64,000 bases of DNA. It comes from Allodiplogaster sudhausi (lineage: Eukaryota; Nematoda; Chromadorea; Rhabditida; Diplogasteridae). The stretch spans positions 1,402,501 to 1,466,500 of the forward strand of contig CALZFC010000078.1 in the NCBI GenBank assembly GCA_945643635.1. Reading direction: 5' to 3'. The notes beneath the pieces were generated by a model, which saw only the letters and a list, made by a program, of their open reading frames with translations, was not told where the DNA came from and did not search any database. Of this stretch, positions 48,790-60,254 are shown piece by piece. A program made the position numbers and the translations under genes. Numbering within the stretch: position 1 is the stretch's first letter; each line of letters starts with the position of its first letter.

Positions 48790-49215
48790 CTGTGGTGAAA
48801 GTAAATGTGAATTGACAAGGATGTCGAGCAATTTTATTCGTAAGATCTCATCAACTTTCGAGGAGAGTGAGTGAATTCGAAGGATCTTCAAGTGAGAGTC
48901 GAGTCTAGCTGTGGAAGCGGCGATAGCCACCAGTGGTGAAGCCTGGGGGAGCGTTCGCGCGACCGCGGGTGCACGAAAATGCGGAGCTCCCGGACGTGTA
49001 GGCGGAGATTCCAGTGGCCGAGTAGGAGACGCTTGCGCCCAGTTAGCCTGAAAAGCCTCCTCGCCTCGGGCACGGGCCGTACGCCGCATCAGATCCAGGC
49101 CCCCCCCTGCGATCCGGGCTGCCCTTCGCGGTTGTCAGGACGTCTCTGCTCGCCCGGTCGACCGTCATTTAAGTGTCCTTTGTCACATTGTCACGTACTT
49201 GATACAACATAATTT
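48790..49215 (-). pseudogene. Decayed collagen-associated unit, copy c
   Basis: Minus strand: NDGRPGEQRRPDNREGQPGSQGG near 49172-49100, clearly the same run as in the fragment at 46911-46995 but with the Gly periodicity broken by substitutions. It is followed by a Pro/Arg-rich frame containing EEAFQANWAQASPTRPLESP. Not a functional collagen in this state. Confidence 0.5.
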
Positions 49216-49679
49216 AGTTGAACTTGTTTATCGTCACAAAATCAATTGCGGGTAGAAAATGAATGAGAAAATTAATTGAATAATCAAAGAAGCTTGCACG
49301 TAATCTTACTTCATCTGCAACTTTGATAGAGCAAGGTTTCTTTAATCTTGATTTTTTTCGCAGCCCTAAAAAAAATGAAAAAAAACGTACGCAAATCACA
49401 GAAGAGAACAAACTTTACTATAATTCACGTCAAATGCGAACAAGCATGACTTAACGAATAACGAAACTGGGCTCTCTTTAATCATCTTCACAGGCCACAC
49501 AAATCAACCTGTACATTTATTTCCACCCGTTATGGATAATAATATTATGACAACTGATCATTGGAAGCATATCGCCTCTAAAAATACGGCGGAAGTTCAA
49601 AAGCACAAAACAAAGGAAATGGCTTGTAGGAAATTTGTGTCAACCATCTCGCTCATGCATTCTCATACATACACTTATC

Positions 49680-49725
<46 letters not shown>

Positions 49726-49735
49726 CACCGTGTAC
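49100..49735. repeat. Right arm of inverted repeat Y
   Basis: Reverse complement match to about 46320-46990, overlapping the collagen-like copy c. It contains a pure CT run (49678-49722), the counterpart of the GA run at 46330-46402. Confidence 0.7.
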
Positions 49736-50249
49736 ATATTGTATGCCCACGATAAATAGTGTATTGTTTTTTCACATTATTTGGTCAGGTTGAGCTAGAA
49801 ACTTTGACCTCAATGATCATCTGAGAAGTTAAAATTCCAGAAAAAAAACCAATTTTTTTAAAATGACACTGCCTTAAATGTTTAACGCAAAGATAAACTT
49901 ATCCACATAGAACAAGCTTAGGTTAATTATTCCCGGATACCTCCTTTAAAACCACTTTTAAAGTGCAGAAGATAATTCAGAACATTGGTCATTAACATAA
50001 TCGTCAGCACTTTTGTTGTCAATGAGTGAACTGAGCTGTGAAGAAGGAATCATTTCGCATGGCATCGCCCGCGGAGAGAAGTCGACTCTAGAAAAGCAGC
50101 GGCTTTTCGGTAGAAGAATGGGGAAAATATTTGTCAGCCGCCAAAGCTTCTTCCATCGTCTTTGCACTCGTCTTCCTTCAATCTTTTCTTTTCAGATATC
50201 TAAATTAATTCCTGCAATGTTATAAAATCCGTAGCCAGAACTGTGTCAA
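49736..50249. other. Intergenic, with a MITE right end
   Basis: AACTTATCCACATAGAACAA at about 49898 followed by GGATACCTCCTTTAA (to 49948) matches the right end of the REEP intron 5 MITE. No left end was found. Otherwise nothing recognised. Confidence 0.5.
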
Positions 50250-52130
50250 GTAGGGATTCTTACAGTAATGCGGAACAGTTGCATGGAATTCTTTCAGGAA
50301 TGCGCGGGTGACGATTGTTCATCAGATGATAAGTCGTGTCGAGCATTTGTCTATCTGAATCAAAGCCGCCAAGTCATCGGCTTCAGAGCTGCAGGCTGCC
50401 GTGATGAAATGAGCGGATGCAAGGCTGAGGCCCACCACCACGACCACCCCCACGAGTGGTATAGAAATGGACAGAGAAGGTGAAGAAACTGGAGGGAGTG
50501 ATTGGTGTTCTATCACTGAGGATTTTAAAGATAAGAATGAGATCTGCTTGGTGTCTCCTTGACGAAAGGGTCTTGAGGCCGATGAGGGTGCGGCACTGCT
50601 CGAAGTTTAGCTCTTGCCCGATACGCTTCTCGTGTAGTCCATCTGAACATTCTCAATTAAGTTACATAATCTGATCAATTTTGAATTCCAAATTGTAGAG
50701 CAGTATTCAAGGATTGGCCGAACATAACTGATAAAACGTTTATAAAGCGAAACATTTTTTTGACTTGAATGACCTCCGCTGGTAGAGGATGCGCGTGAGC
50801 AGACTCTTCTTATATGGTGTTCGCAATCGAGTTTGTCAGAATAAGAAACGTCTAGATCGCGGACCAGCTGGGACTCTGGAAGAATGCTCCCGCCTAGTTT
50901 GAAGAGGACTGGTGGGTGATGTTTACTCAGACAGACAATCACAGTTTTTGAAGCAGAAATGGTAAAGCTATTGGCCGAGGCCCAGTCATGAAGCAAGTCA
51001 AGTGCTCTTTGAAGCAAAGGACGATCGTTTGTTTTTGAGAGCTTAACGTCGTCAGATTACATGCTTATTGAGCAACCTGGAGGAATTATATCTGGAAGGT
51101 CGTTAATGAATAGAAGAAAGAGTAGAAGACCGAGACAGCTTCTTGTGGGACACCAGAAGGAGTGGGATATGGCATTGAGTCAGAGTCAGAAACACGCACA
51201 AGTAGGGTTCTATCACTTAGGAAATGGACCTAAATTTTACAAGATAGCCGGAGATCCCATAACTCTGCAGTTTAAGCATAAGAATTTGAATAGAACTTGA
51301 GTCAAAGGCCTTAGAGAAGTCGATTAATGCTATGGAGACATAGTGTTTCTGATCTAATGCCTTGTGGTATTCGGTGACAGACTGAAGAAGCGAGAGTTCG
51401 CAGGAGTGGCGGGGTCGGAATCCGAATTGGGCTGGGATAAGAAGTTCATGTTCGTTGAGGTACTCAAGTATGCGTGTACAGAGTATGCGTTCCATTACTT
51501 TTGCGGTTGAAGAGATCCGACTGATGGGTCGGTAGTTAGCAGGATCCGACTTTGCACCTTTTCGTTTAAAAACGGGACGTATTATGGCTGTAAGCCAATT
51601 TTAGGGCATTTACCAGGTAGGAGGAACTGAATAAACAAAATAAAAAGAGGCATACAAGATATCGAAGTTGGTTCACTCAAGAAGGCATATGGGATATTGC
51701 ACTGTTTCTAATTGGAAGACGGCGAAGTGCACTGCAGACGATGGATGGATTGATATCAACAAAGTCAATCGTAGAGGAAGTCCGTTTAGAGAGTGGAGAG
51801 GGGGAATGGGGGATTGGTTGAACATAAGCAGAAGCGAAATATTCAGTGAATATTCTGACCTTATCAATGCTTTCGTTGCTATATTGGCCGTTAACTACAA
51901 GAGCTGGAATAGATGGCATATCTTTAATGTACTCGCTGGTGAAACGGAACAGGTTAGAGGGTTTGTTGCTGAAAATCATCGCCTTTTCTACATTGCGCCT
52001 GTGGCAGTCAAGAGCTCGACGTAATTTGGAGTTGGCTGTGCGGAAAGGGAGGTAGCCAATACGAGGAATGCGTTTATAAAGAGTGGCTGCTTTTCTACTC
52101 AAAAATGAGATCCGAGGGAGAAACGAGAGC
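50250..52130 (-). mobile_element. Defective non-LTR retrotransposon (CR1/jockey-like LINE), reverse transcriptase region
   Basis: Minus-strand segments in shifted frames: 52102-51677 (linker upstream of the reverse transcriptase, YKRIPRIGYLPFRTANSKL), 51495-51217 (RT core with QFGFRPRHSCELSLLQ and DFSKAFD), 51017-50607 (RT thumb region with FTISASKTV and YVRPILEYCSTIWN), and a C-terminal part near 50606-50460 (LRT-like TLIGLKTLSSRRHQADLIL). The catalytic YADD position (51048-51059) reads stop-S-D-D, so the enzyme is dead. No 5' ORF with an endonuclease domain is seen; the copy is 5'-truncated. Confidence 0.88.
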
Positions 52131-52737
52131 GCGCCCGCCTATTGCATTTTGAAAGGGACATGCAGACGAATCTGTACAAGGCATTCGCTAATAAAGCTGT
52201 TGTTGTTCGGCGCTTGAGACTTCTTTTTTCTAATAATTGCTGATTAACGAGGAGGAGATGACCGAAGTGAGCGCTTTGCTGCTTACAAGCCGGTTAGGCT
52301 GATGTGTAAAGTTCGCCGTGTTCGAATGAATCCAATTTTCTCTCTATTGTGAGATGCCGCATCACCAGCAGTAGATGGGCAGCGTGGCGCCGCACTCGCC
52401 TGCCACGGTTGCCACAAGCGGAGGTCGCTCTCGCTGCCACCCTGGCCTGTCTGCCACTGCTTCGTAGTGAGTGCCTTTAGGAGTTCTCATTCTCTCCTCC
52501 TCCTCCTCTGCTTCTTTTTATATCTCTCGTTATCTCTCTTTCTCTGCTTCTCGCCATCTCTCCCAGTTTCTCTCTTTGTCTGCTTCTTTACATCTCTCTT
52601 TATTTCGCTATTTCTCTGCTTCTTTACAACTCTCTCGTTCTCTCTCTTCTTTTCTCTTTCTATCTTCTCGGTATCTCTTTCTCTGACTCCTCATATTTCA
52701 CTCTTTCCTCTCACTCACCTCTCCAATCGGTGACCAT
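52131..52737. other. Intergenic with CT microsatellite
   Basis: A GC-rich patch (about 52360-52460) of unknown nature is followed by an impure CT tract (52490-52715) with CTGCTTCT repeats. No exon recognised. Confidence 0.5.
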
Positions 52738-52785
52738 GTGCATAAGATGGTTTTGATCGCATTCGGCAGGACCGCGTCCAGCGCC

Positions 52786-52940
52786 GAATCCACAGACGCC
52801 CACTGTCAGGCCGTCCGCCAAGTGGCCAAAGCCCTAGAGGATCAAAAACGGAAATTACATGAACTGACAACAAAGCTAATGCGTGTGAGCGTCAGCCATG
52901 AACATCAAGCCGAACTTCTGGTCGTGATCTTGTACAGAAT
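52786..52940 (+). CDS. Possible orphan exon with a helical segment
   Basis: TTCGGCAG before the block resembles an acceptor. The frame then reads TASSAESTDAHCQAVRQVAK followed by ALEDQKRKLHELTTKLMRVS, an amphipathic, coiled-coil-like stretch with more coding character than its AT-rich surroundings. No partner exon or family was found. It could be a relic. Confidence 0.25.
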
Positions 52941-53446
52941 ACTCCAATATCTACTCTTTTCCTACAAACTTGTGCCATACGTACATCAATATTATTGCAC
53001 TAATTTTTAATATTTGTAATGTTACGCGAATAAGTAGAAACTACTCATTGTCTGGAATGATTACACGGTGCCAAGATTTTAAAAGGAAGTAAAAAATTAA
53101 TGTTTCTTTTATTGTGTATACATATGTAGTTGTAACTGACTTCATCGTAACTGATATGATAATTGAAATAACGAGACCTATGTTGAGATTTATCTCATTT
53201 TTTTTTTAAATCTATTCTCTTATACGTACATACTACATATCGTAAGATTACACAAGTCTTGTTCGAATTTTAATACGCCAATTTTCCATGAACAAAACTG
53301 GAACATCTTGAACGTGCGCCCTCGTATATAAGAAGTATCGTTATAGAGCGTAAAAAGTTAGAGGGTGGCTAGCAGTTAGAGTACAAATATTTGGCTACAA
53401 AGTTAAAACACGCACCCATATGTTGCATGTTTTAACTTTGTGGCAA

Positions 53447-53778
53447 GTAGGCAAATACAATCTAATGTGGAAAATGCGCGATGAGTTCTTCTGCTTCTTC
53501 CATGAACAGAGAAGAGAAATTTATTTAACTTTTTTTATCTACTTCATGCTATTTCCTTACAATAGAATGATAAGTTGTTGTGCCGTTCAAAAGCCAGGGG
53601 TACATGATCTTGGGCACCTTCAAAAAGTTCGAAAGATCAAATTTTGCGAAACACGCACTATCCAAATACTGTGGTTTCATCATCTTCCGTCGCCCACACA
53701 GTCGCTGCTCAACAGTGGCAAGCCCGAGCCATTTAACTGTATTATGAGACCAAGAATTGTAGCAGTAAGTCTTGAGTA
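53447..53778 (+). pseudogene. P450 H: relics of exons 9 and 15
   Basis: 53447-53513 matches the core of P450 E exon 9 (GKYNLMWKMRDEF against [13 protein letters not shown]). About 53695-53778 matches the end of exon 15 ([20 protein letters not shown], then a stop after VSLE). The intervening exons 10-14, including the heme loop, are missing. Confidence 0.8.
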
Positions 53779-55539
53779 AATAATTGTTGCACTGAATATT
53801 TCAGTGTGCTCGTTTAATATATCTATTTTCTGTCTTTTTTCCTCATGATTTATTCAATTTATTTATCGAATGCTATATACGTGTGTGCGTATTAGAATGG
53901 CATAAATTCATAATTTTTTTAAAGTCCTACATCATATGAACCTGCATGAGTCTGGACAACAAATATGCATATTGTATTATGATTATTTTTGCATTAATTT
54001 TTGATCAGCGAAAACATGCAACGGGCTCGGTTGCTATTAAGAGAAGAAGAAGGCTAAAAGGAGAAAGAGTATTGTGTAGCTCACTGTTGTAAAGCAATTA
54101 ATGTTTCGTGCTCCAGTCGGAAGTTGCGAGCATTCCAGAGATAACATGGAAAGTCAGCGACTAGAAAGGACTGATTAGTTCGCTTGCATACCGTGAAACA
54201 ATGCGAACCTTTGCTGATTACAAGATGCGGCAGGAATGAAGAGTGCGGTAATTGCCGATTATTCAATTGTTACTATGACTGTACTCTTGTACAATTGCTC
54301 TATGCGCCCTTCAATCAGCCGTAGTTTCCAATTTCAATAGTGACTTCTCTAGATTTATTCTTTTGTATCCTACTCAATCTTGTAATCCTGCAATTCTTAC
54401 GTCATATAGTAATCTTTGGAGCATTAAAATTGTAGCGCGTAGACATTTTAACAAGAGTACACTCATCTGAGTCATGTCTTAACATGTTCCCTATTTTGAG
54501 AAGCGACACTTTGTTTCTTCATAACTAGCTGTAAAAAAATAAATTCTTCTGCATCTTGTAAATGCTCATGTGAATTTGCAAACATGTTTTTCCATTGAAG
54601 AGTCGTTCATGATTATTCATTTGAATCGATATTTAAAAACGGATATCATTTGATTTTGATTGGCGATGATGTCACGCGTAAGATGGCAACGAGTTGACAA
54701 ATGGAAGGGATAGCCGAGCGCAGCTAATCTGCACGATTAGTGAATCATATGAATTCTTATCACGAGCGGATGGCAGTTTAAATCTTGCTTGCCTTACCAT
54801 GAGTGAAGTTGGCAATTTTGTTCGATTTTTTTTCCATTTTAGTCATATGAGTTATTTTTTAAAATGAAATTTATTTCATATTAAAAGTTAAGAAGTTATG
54901 TATGTATGCATTTATATATGTTCATAGGAACTTGTTAAAAGTTAAGTTATCCAAACTAAAGCCGTTATAATAAGGATTACCGTCCGAATTGACCTTTTTT
55001 GATAATTACAATTAACGGTGATGACAAGGAAAATTGCTGTGCTGTGAATTTTTACTTTGCCGAATTTCACTTATCCTCTTGCATACCACTCGTGATAAGA
55101 GTCTTTGATTGCTCATGTGCATACAGCAAGAGCATAGAGATAGGGCTTCGAAGGGCACGCCTTTCATTCAAGATGGGCGTTGTCTCCCTCAACTCATTGG
55201 ACTTTTTTTTTTCTTCCATGTTGAAATTAACGCAGAACGAGAAATTGTGTGAAGAAGGGAAGAGAGAATGCGTGTTAGGCAGGACAGAAAATGTGTCCAA
55301 ATAGAGAGAGTGAGAGAAGCCATAAGATCGGAGCTATGTATGTAGTACATATGTGTTCGTTATCAGCCCATAGTTCTCAGCTTAAAACGGAAGTGGGGCG
55401 CCATTCGTCGCGAGAATTTTGCTTTGCAGCTTTACCTTCTTCCGGAATGTCCAGTGTTCATATTCGCTTTTCGTTTTTATTTCTCGAGAATATTTTTTAC
55501 TACTTATTGTTAAACTATTTATCCATGATATATTGTAGG
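53779..55539. other. 5' flank of the mucin-like gene
   Basis: AT-rich, without exons or repeats I can name. The region must contain the promoter. An upstream in-frame ATG (55291) is less likely to be used than 55540, which follows TATTGTAG and begins a signal peptide. Confidence 0.5.
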
Positions 55540-58500
55540 ATGAAGTTTGTTGTTGGAATAGCACTGCTAATATTCGGGACGACCATCGCCAGCAGCGCAT
55601 CGCTTGGCAATAAGCGTGTTCGGATCAGGCTCAATTTTGAAGAGTCAGCTGACAGTTCATCTCCCTCAACTCCTTCTACTGCCAGCTCACAACCAACACA
55701 GCCGGCTACGGAATCGACTCCCTCCAATCCCTCTACCGCCAGCTCACAGATAACAGAGCCGACTACGGAATCGACTCCCTCCACACCCAGTTCATCTCCA
55801 TCCACTCCTTCTACCGCCAGCTCACAACCAACAGAGCCGACTACGGAATCGACTCCCTCAATTCCTTCTGCCGCCAGCTCACAACCAACAGAGCCGACTA
55901 CGGAATCGACTCCCTCGACACCCAGTTCATCTCCCTCCACTCCTTCTACCGCCAGCTCACAACCAACAGAGCCGACTACGGAATCGACTCCCTCGACACC
56001 CAGTTCATCTCCCTCCACTCCTTCTACCGCCAGCTCACAACCAACAGAGCCGACTACGGAATCGACTCCCTCGACACCCAATTCATCTCCCTCCACTCCT
56101 TCTACCGCCAGCTCACAACCAACAGAGCCGACAACGGAATCGACTCCCTCCACTCCTTCTACCGCCAGCTCACAACCAACAGAGCAGACTACGGAATCGA
56201 CTCCCTCGACACCCAGTTCATCTCCCTCCACTCCTTCTACCGCCAGCTCACAACCAACAGAACCGACAACGGAATCGACTCCCTCAACTCCTTCTACCGC
56301 CAGCTCAGAACCAACAGACCCGACAACGGAATCGACTCTCTCTACTCCTTCTATCGCCAGCTCACAACCAAGAGAGCCGACTACGGAATCGACTCCCTCA
56401 ACTCCTTCTACCGCTAGCTCACAACCAACAGAGCCGACTACGGAATCGACTCCCTCGACACCCAGTTCATCTCCCTCCACTCCTTCTACCGCCAGCTCAC
56501 AACCAACAGAGCCGACTACGGAATCGACTCCCTCAACACCCAGTTCATCTCCCTCCACTCCTTCTACCGCCAGCTCACATCCAACAGAGCCGACAACGGA
56601 ATCGACTCCCTCTACTTCTTCTACCGCCAGCTCACAACCAACAGAGCCGACTACGGAATCGACTCCCTCAACTCCTTCTACCGCCAGCTCACAACCAACA
56701 GAGCCGACAACGGAATCGACTCCCTCAACTCCTTCTACCACCAGCTCACAACCAACAGAGCCGACTACGGAATCGACTCCCTCGATACCCAGTTCATCTC
56801 CCTCCACTCCTTCTACTGCCAGCTCACAACCAACAGCGCCGACTACGGAATCGACTCCCTCGACTCCTAGTTCATCACCCTCCACTCTTTCTACCGCCAG
56901 CTCACAACCAACAGAGCCGACAACGGAATCGACTCCCTCAACTCCTTCTACCGCCAGCTCACAAGCAACAGAGCCGACAACGGAATCGACTCCCTCTACT
57001 CCTTCTACCGCCAGCTCACAACCAACAGAGCCGACTACGGAATCGACTCCCTCGACACCCAGTTCATCTCCCTCCACTCCTTCTACTGCCAGCTCACAAC
57101 CAACAGAGCCGACTACGGAATCGACTCCCTCGACTCCCAGTTCATCACCCTCCACTCTTTCTACCGCCAGCTCACAACCAACAGAGCCGACAACGGAATC
57201 GACTCCCTCAACTCCTTCTACCGCCAGCTCACAACCAACAGAGCCGACAACGGAATCGACTCCCTCTACTCCTTCTACCGCCAGCTCACAACCAACAGAG
57301 CCGACTACGGAATCGACTCCCTCGACACCCAGTTCATCTCCCTCCACTCCTTCTACCGCCAGCTCACAACCAACAGAGCCGACAACGGAATCGACTCCCT
57401 CGACACCCAGTTCATCTCCCTCCACTCCTTCTACCGCCAGCTCACAACCAACAGAACCGACAACGGAATCGACTCCCTCAACTCCTTCTACCGCTAGCTC
57501 AGAACCAACAGAGCCGACAACGGAATCGACTCTCTCTACTCCTTCTATCGCCAGCTCACAACCAACAGAGCCGACTACGGAATCGACTCCCTCAACTCCT
57601 TCTACCGCTAGCTCACAACCAACAGAGCCGACTACGGAATCGACTCCCTCGACACCCAGTTCATCTCCCTCCACTCCTTCTACCGCCAGCTCACAACCAA
57701 CAGAGCCGACTACGGAATCGACTCCCTCAACACCCAGTTCATCTCCCTCCACTCCTTCTACCGCCAGCTCACAACCAACAGAGCCGACAACGGAATCGAC
57801 TCCCTCTACTTCTTCTACCGCCAGCTCACAACCAACAGAGCCGACTACGGAATCGACTCCCTCAACTCCTTCTACCGCCAGCTCACAACCAACAGAGCCG
57901 ACAACGGAATCGACTCCCTCAACTCCTTCTACCACCAGCTCACAACCAACAGAGCCGACTACGGAATCGACTCCCTCGACACCCAGTTCATCTCCCTCCA
58001 CTCCTTCTACTGCCAGCTCACAACCAACAGAGCCGACTACGGAATCGACTCCCTCGACTCCCAGTTCATCACCCTCCACTCTTTCTACCGCCAGCTCACA
58101 ACCAACAGAGCCGACAACGGAATCGACTCCCTCAACTCCTTCTACCGCCAGCTCACAACCAACAGAGCCGACAACGGAATCGACTCCCTCTACTCCTTCT
58201 ACCGCCAGCTCACAACCAACAGAGCCGACTACGGAATCGACTCCCTCGACACCCAGTTCATCTCCCTCCACTCCTTCTACTGCCAGCTCACAACCAACAG
58301 AGCCGACTACGGAATCGACTCCCTCAACTCCTTCTACCGCCAGCTCACAACCAACAGAGCCGACTACGGAATCGACTCCCTCGACACCCAGTTCATCTCC
58401 CTCCACTCCTTCTACCGCCAGCTCACAACCAACAGAGCCGACTACAGAATCGACTCCCTCGACACCCAGTTCATCTCCCTCCACTCCTTCTACCGCCAGC

Positions 58501-60254
58501 TCACAACCAACAGAGCCGACTACGGAATCGACTCCCTCGACACCCAGTTCATCTCCCTCCACTCCATCTAAGGCCAGCTCACAACCAACAGAGCCGACAA
58601 CGGAATCGACTCCCTCTACTTCTTCTACCGCCAGCTCACAACCAACAGAGCCGACTACGGAATCGACTCCCTCAACTCCTTCTACCGCCAGCTCACAACC
58701 AACAGAGCCGACTACGGAATCGACTCCCTCGACACTCAGTTCATCTCCCTCCACTCCTTCTACCGCCAGCTCACAACCAACAGAGCCGACAACGGAATCG
58801 ACTCCCTCAACTCCTTTTACCGCCAGCTCACAACCAACAGAACCGACAACGGAATCGACTCAATCAACTCCTTCTACCGCCAGCTCACAACCAACAGAGC
58901 CGACTACGGAATCGACTCCCTCGACACCCAGTTCATCTCCCTCCACTCCTTCTACTGCCAGCTCACAACCAACAGAGCCGACTACGGAATCGACTCCCTC
59001 GACTCCCAGTTCATCACCCTCCACTCTTTCTACCGCCAGCTCACAACCAACAGAGCCGACAACGGAATCGACTCCCTCAACTCCTTCTACCGCCAGCTCA
59101 CAACCAACAGAGCCGACAACGGAATCGACTCCCTCTACTCCTTCTACCGCCAGCTCACAACCAACAGAGCCGACTACGGAATCGACTCCCTCGACACCCA
59201 GTTCATCTCCCTCCACTCCTTCTACCGCCAGCTCACAACCAACAGAGCCGACTACGGAATCGACTCCCTCGACACCCAGTTCATCTCCCTCCACTCCATC
59301 TAAGGCCAGCTCACAACCAACAGAGCCGACAACGGAATCGACTCCCTCTACTTCTTCTACCGCCAGCTCACAACCAACAGAGCCGACCACGGAATCGACT
59401 CCCTCTGCTCCTTCTACCGCCAGCTCACAACCAACAGAGCCGACTACGGAATCGACTCCCTCGACACTCAGTTCATCTCCTTCTACTCCTTCTACCGCCA
59501 GCTCACAACCAACAGAGCCGACTACGGAATCGACTCCCTCGACACCAAGTTCATCTCCCTCCACTCCTTCTACCGCCAGCTCACAACCAACCGAGCCGAC
59601 TACGGAATCGACTCCCTCGACACCCAGTTCATCTCCCACCACTCCTTCTACCGCCAGCTCACAACCAACTGAGCCGACTACGGAATCCATTCTCTCAACT
59701 CCTTCTACCGCCAGCTCACAACCAACAGAGCCGACTACGGATTCGACTCCCTCAACTCCTTCTACCGCCAGCTCACAACCAACAGAGCCGACTACGGAAT
59801 CGACTCCCTCAACTCCTACTGCCAGCTCACAACCAACAGAGTTGACTACGGAATCGACTCCCTACACTCCCTCTACCGCCAGCTCGCAACCAACAGAGCC
59901 GACTACGGAATCGACTCCCTCCACACCCGGTTCATCTCCCTCCACTCCTTCAACCCCAACCACCCCGGAAGATACTCCTTCGACTTCCAGCACGCCGTCC
60001 ACGAGTCCGTCAACGCCAAGCACCGCCAAAACCACTCCTTCGACAACCGTATTTTCTACGAGTAAGTTTTTACCTTTTTTCAAACGTGCTATAAGTTAAC
60101 ATGCTGTTGTATATAATAAAAAATATTTAATAATAAAAATAAAAATAAAAATATATAATCTTCAATTTTAGCTGAATCTGGCTCCACGACATTCTCTCTC
60201 AGCATCATGTCAGCGACAATGGTTGTACTGCTCATTTCTTCGATATGGTTGTAA
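55540..60254 (+). CDS. Large secreted mucin-like Ser/Thr/Pro repeat protein, probable GPI anchor
   Basis: Exons 55540-60061 and 60172-60254 (GT-AG, phase 1), 1534 aa. The signal peptide MKFVVGIALLIFGTTIASSA is followed by a short linker with RVRIRLNFEE. Almost all the rest is a tandem array of a 19-residue unit, STPSTPSTASSQPTEPTTE, alternating with a 26-residue form that adds SSSPSTP. A variable PST tail leads to ESGSTTFSLSIM and the hydrophobic end MVVLLISSIWL, as in GPI-anchor signals. Expected to be densely O-glycosylated and displayed outside the cell; this is inferred from composition only. The repeats are 57 and 78 bp and nearly identical, so copy number is likely to vary. TATTGTAG before the ATG suggests a spliced leader or 5' UTR intron. 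It has no named family that I recognise, and it has a mucin-like neighbour at 63245. Confidence 0.9.
55660..59960 (+). repeat. 57/78-bp coding minisatellite with higher-order structure
   Basis: Units of 57 and 78 bp, probably 60-70 by length. Rare variants recur at fixed distances. GACTCTCTCTACTCC with TCTATCGCC occurs at 56334 and 57528 (1194 bp apart), and CCATCTAAGGCC near 58565 and 59297 (732 bp apart). Blocks of many units have therefore been duplicated as wholes. Both intervals are multiples of three. Confidence 0.9.

Noticed and set aside
50268..50483. Plus-strand 71-residue Cys/His-rich frame, and the opposite frame with a Val-rich hydrophobic run (50322-50516)
   Set aside because: Both overlap the decayed C-terminal part of the minus-strand LINE and are off-frame readings of it.
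55515..58754. 1079-residue antisense open frame over the mucin repeats (also 58860-59690)
   Set aside because: It is the complement of Ser/Thr/Pro codons, giving a monotonous EGVEGVDSVVGSVGCELAV repeat. It has no signal peptide or splice logic, and its openness follows from the repeat unit length being a multiple of three.
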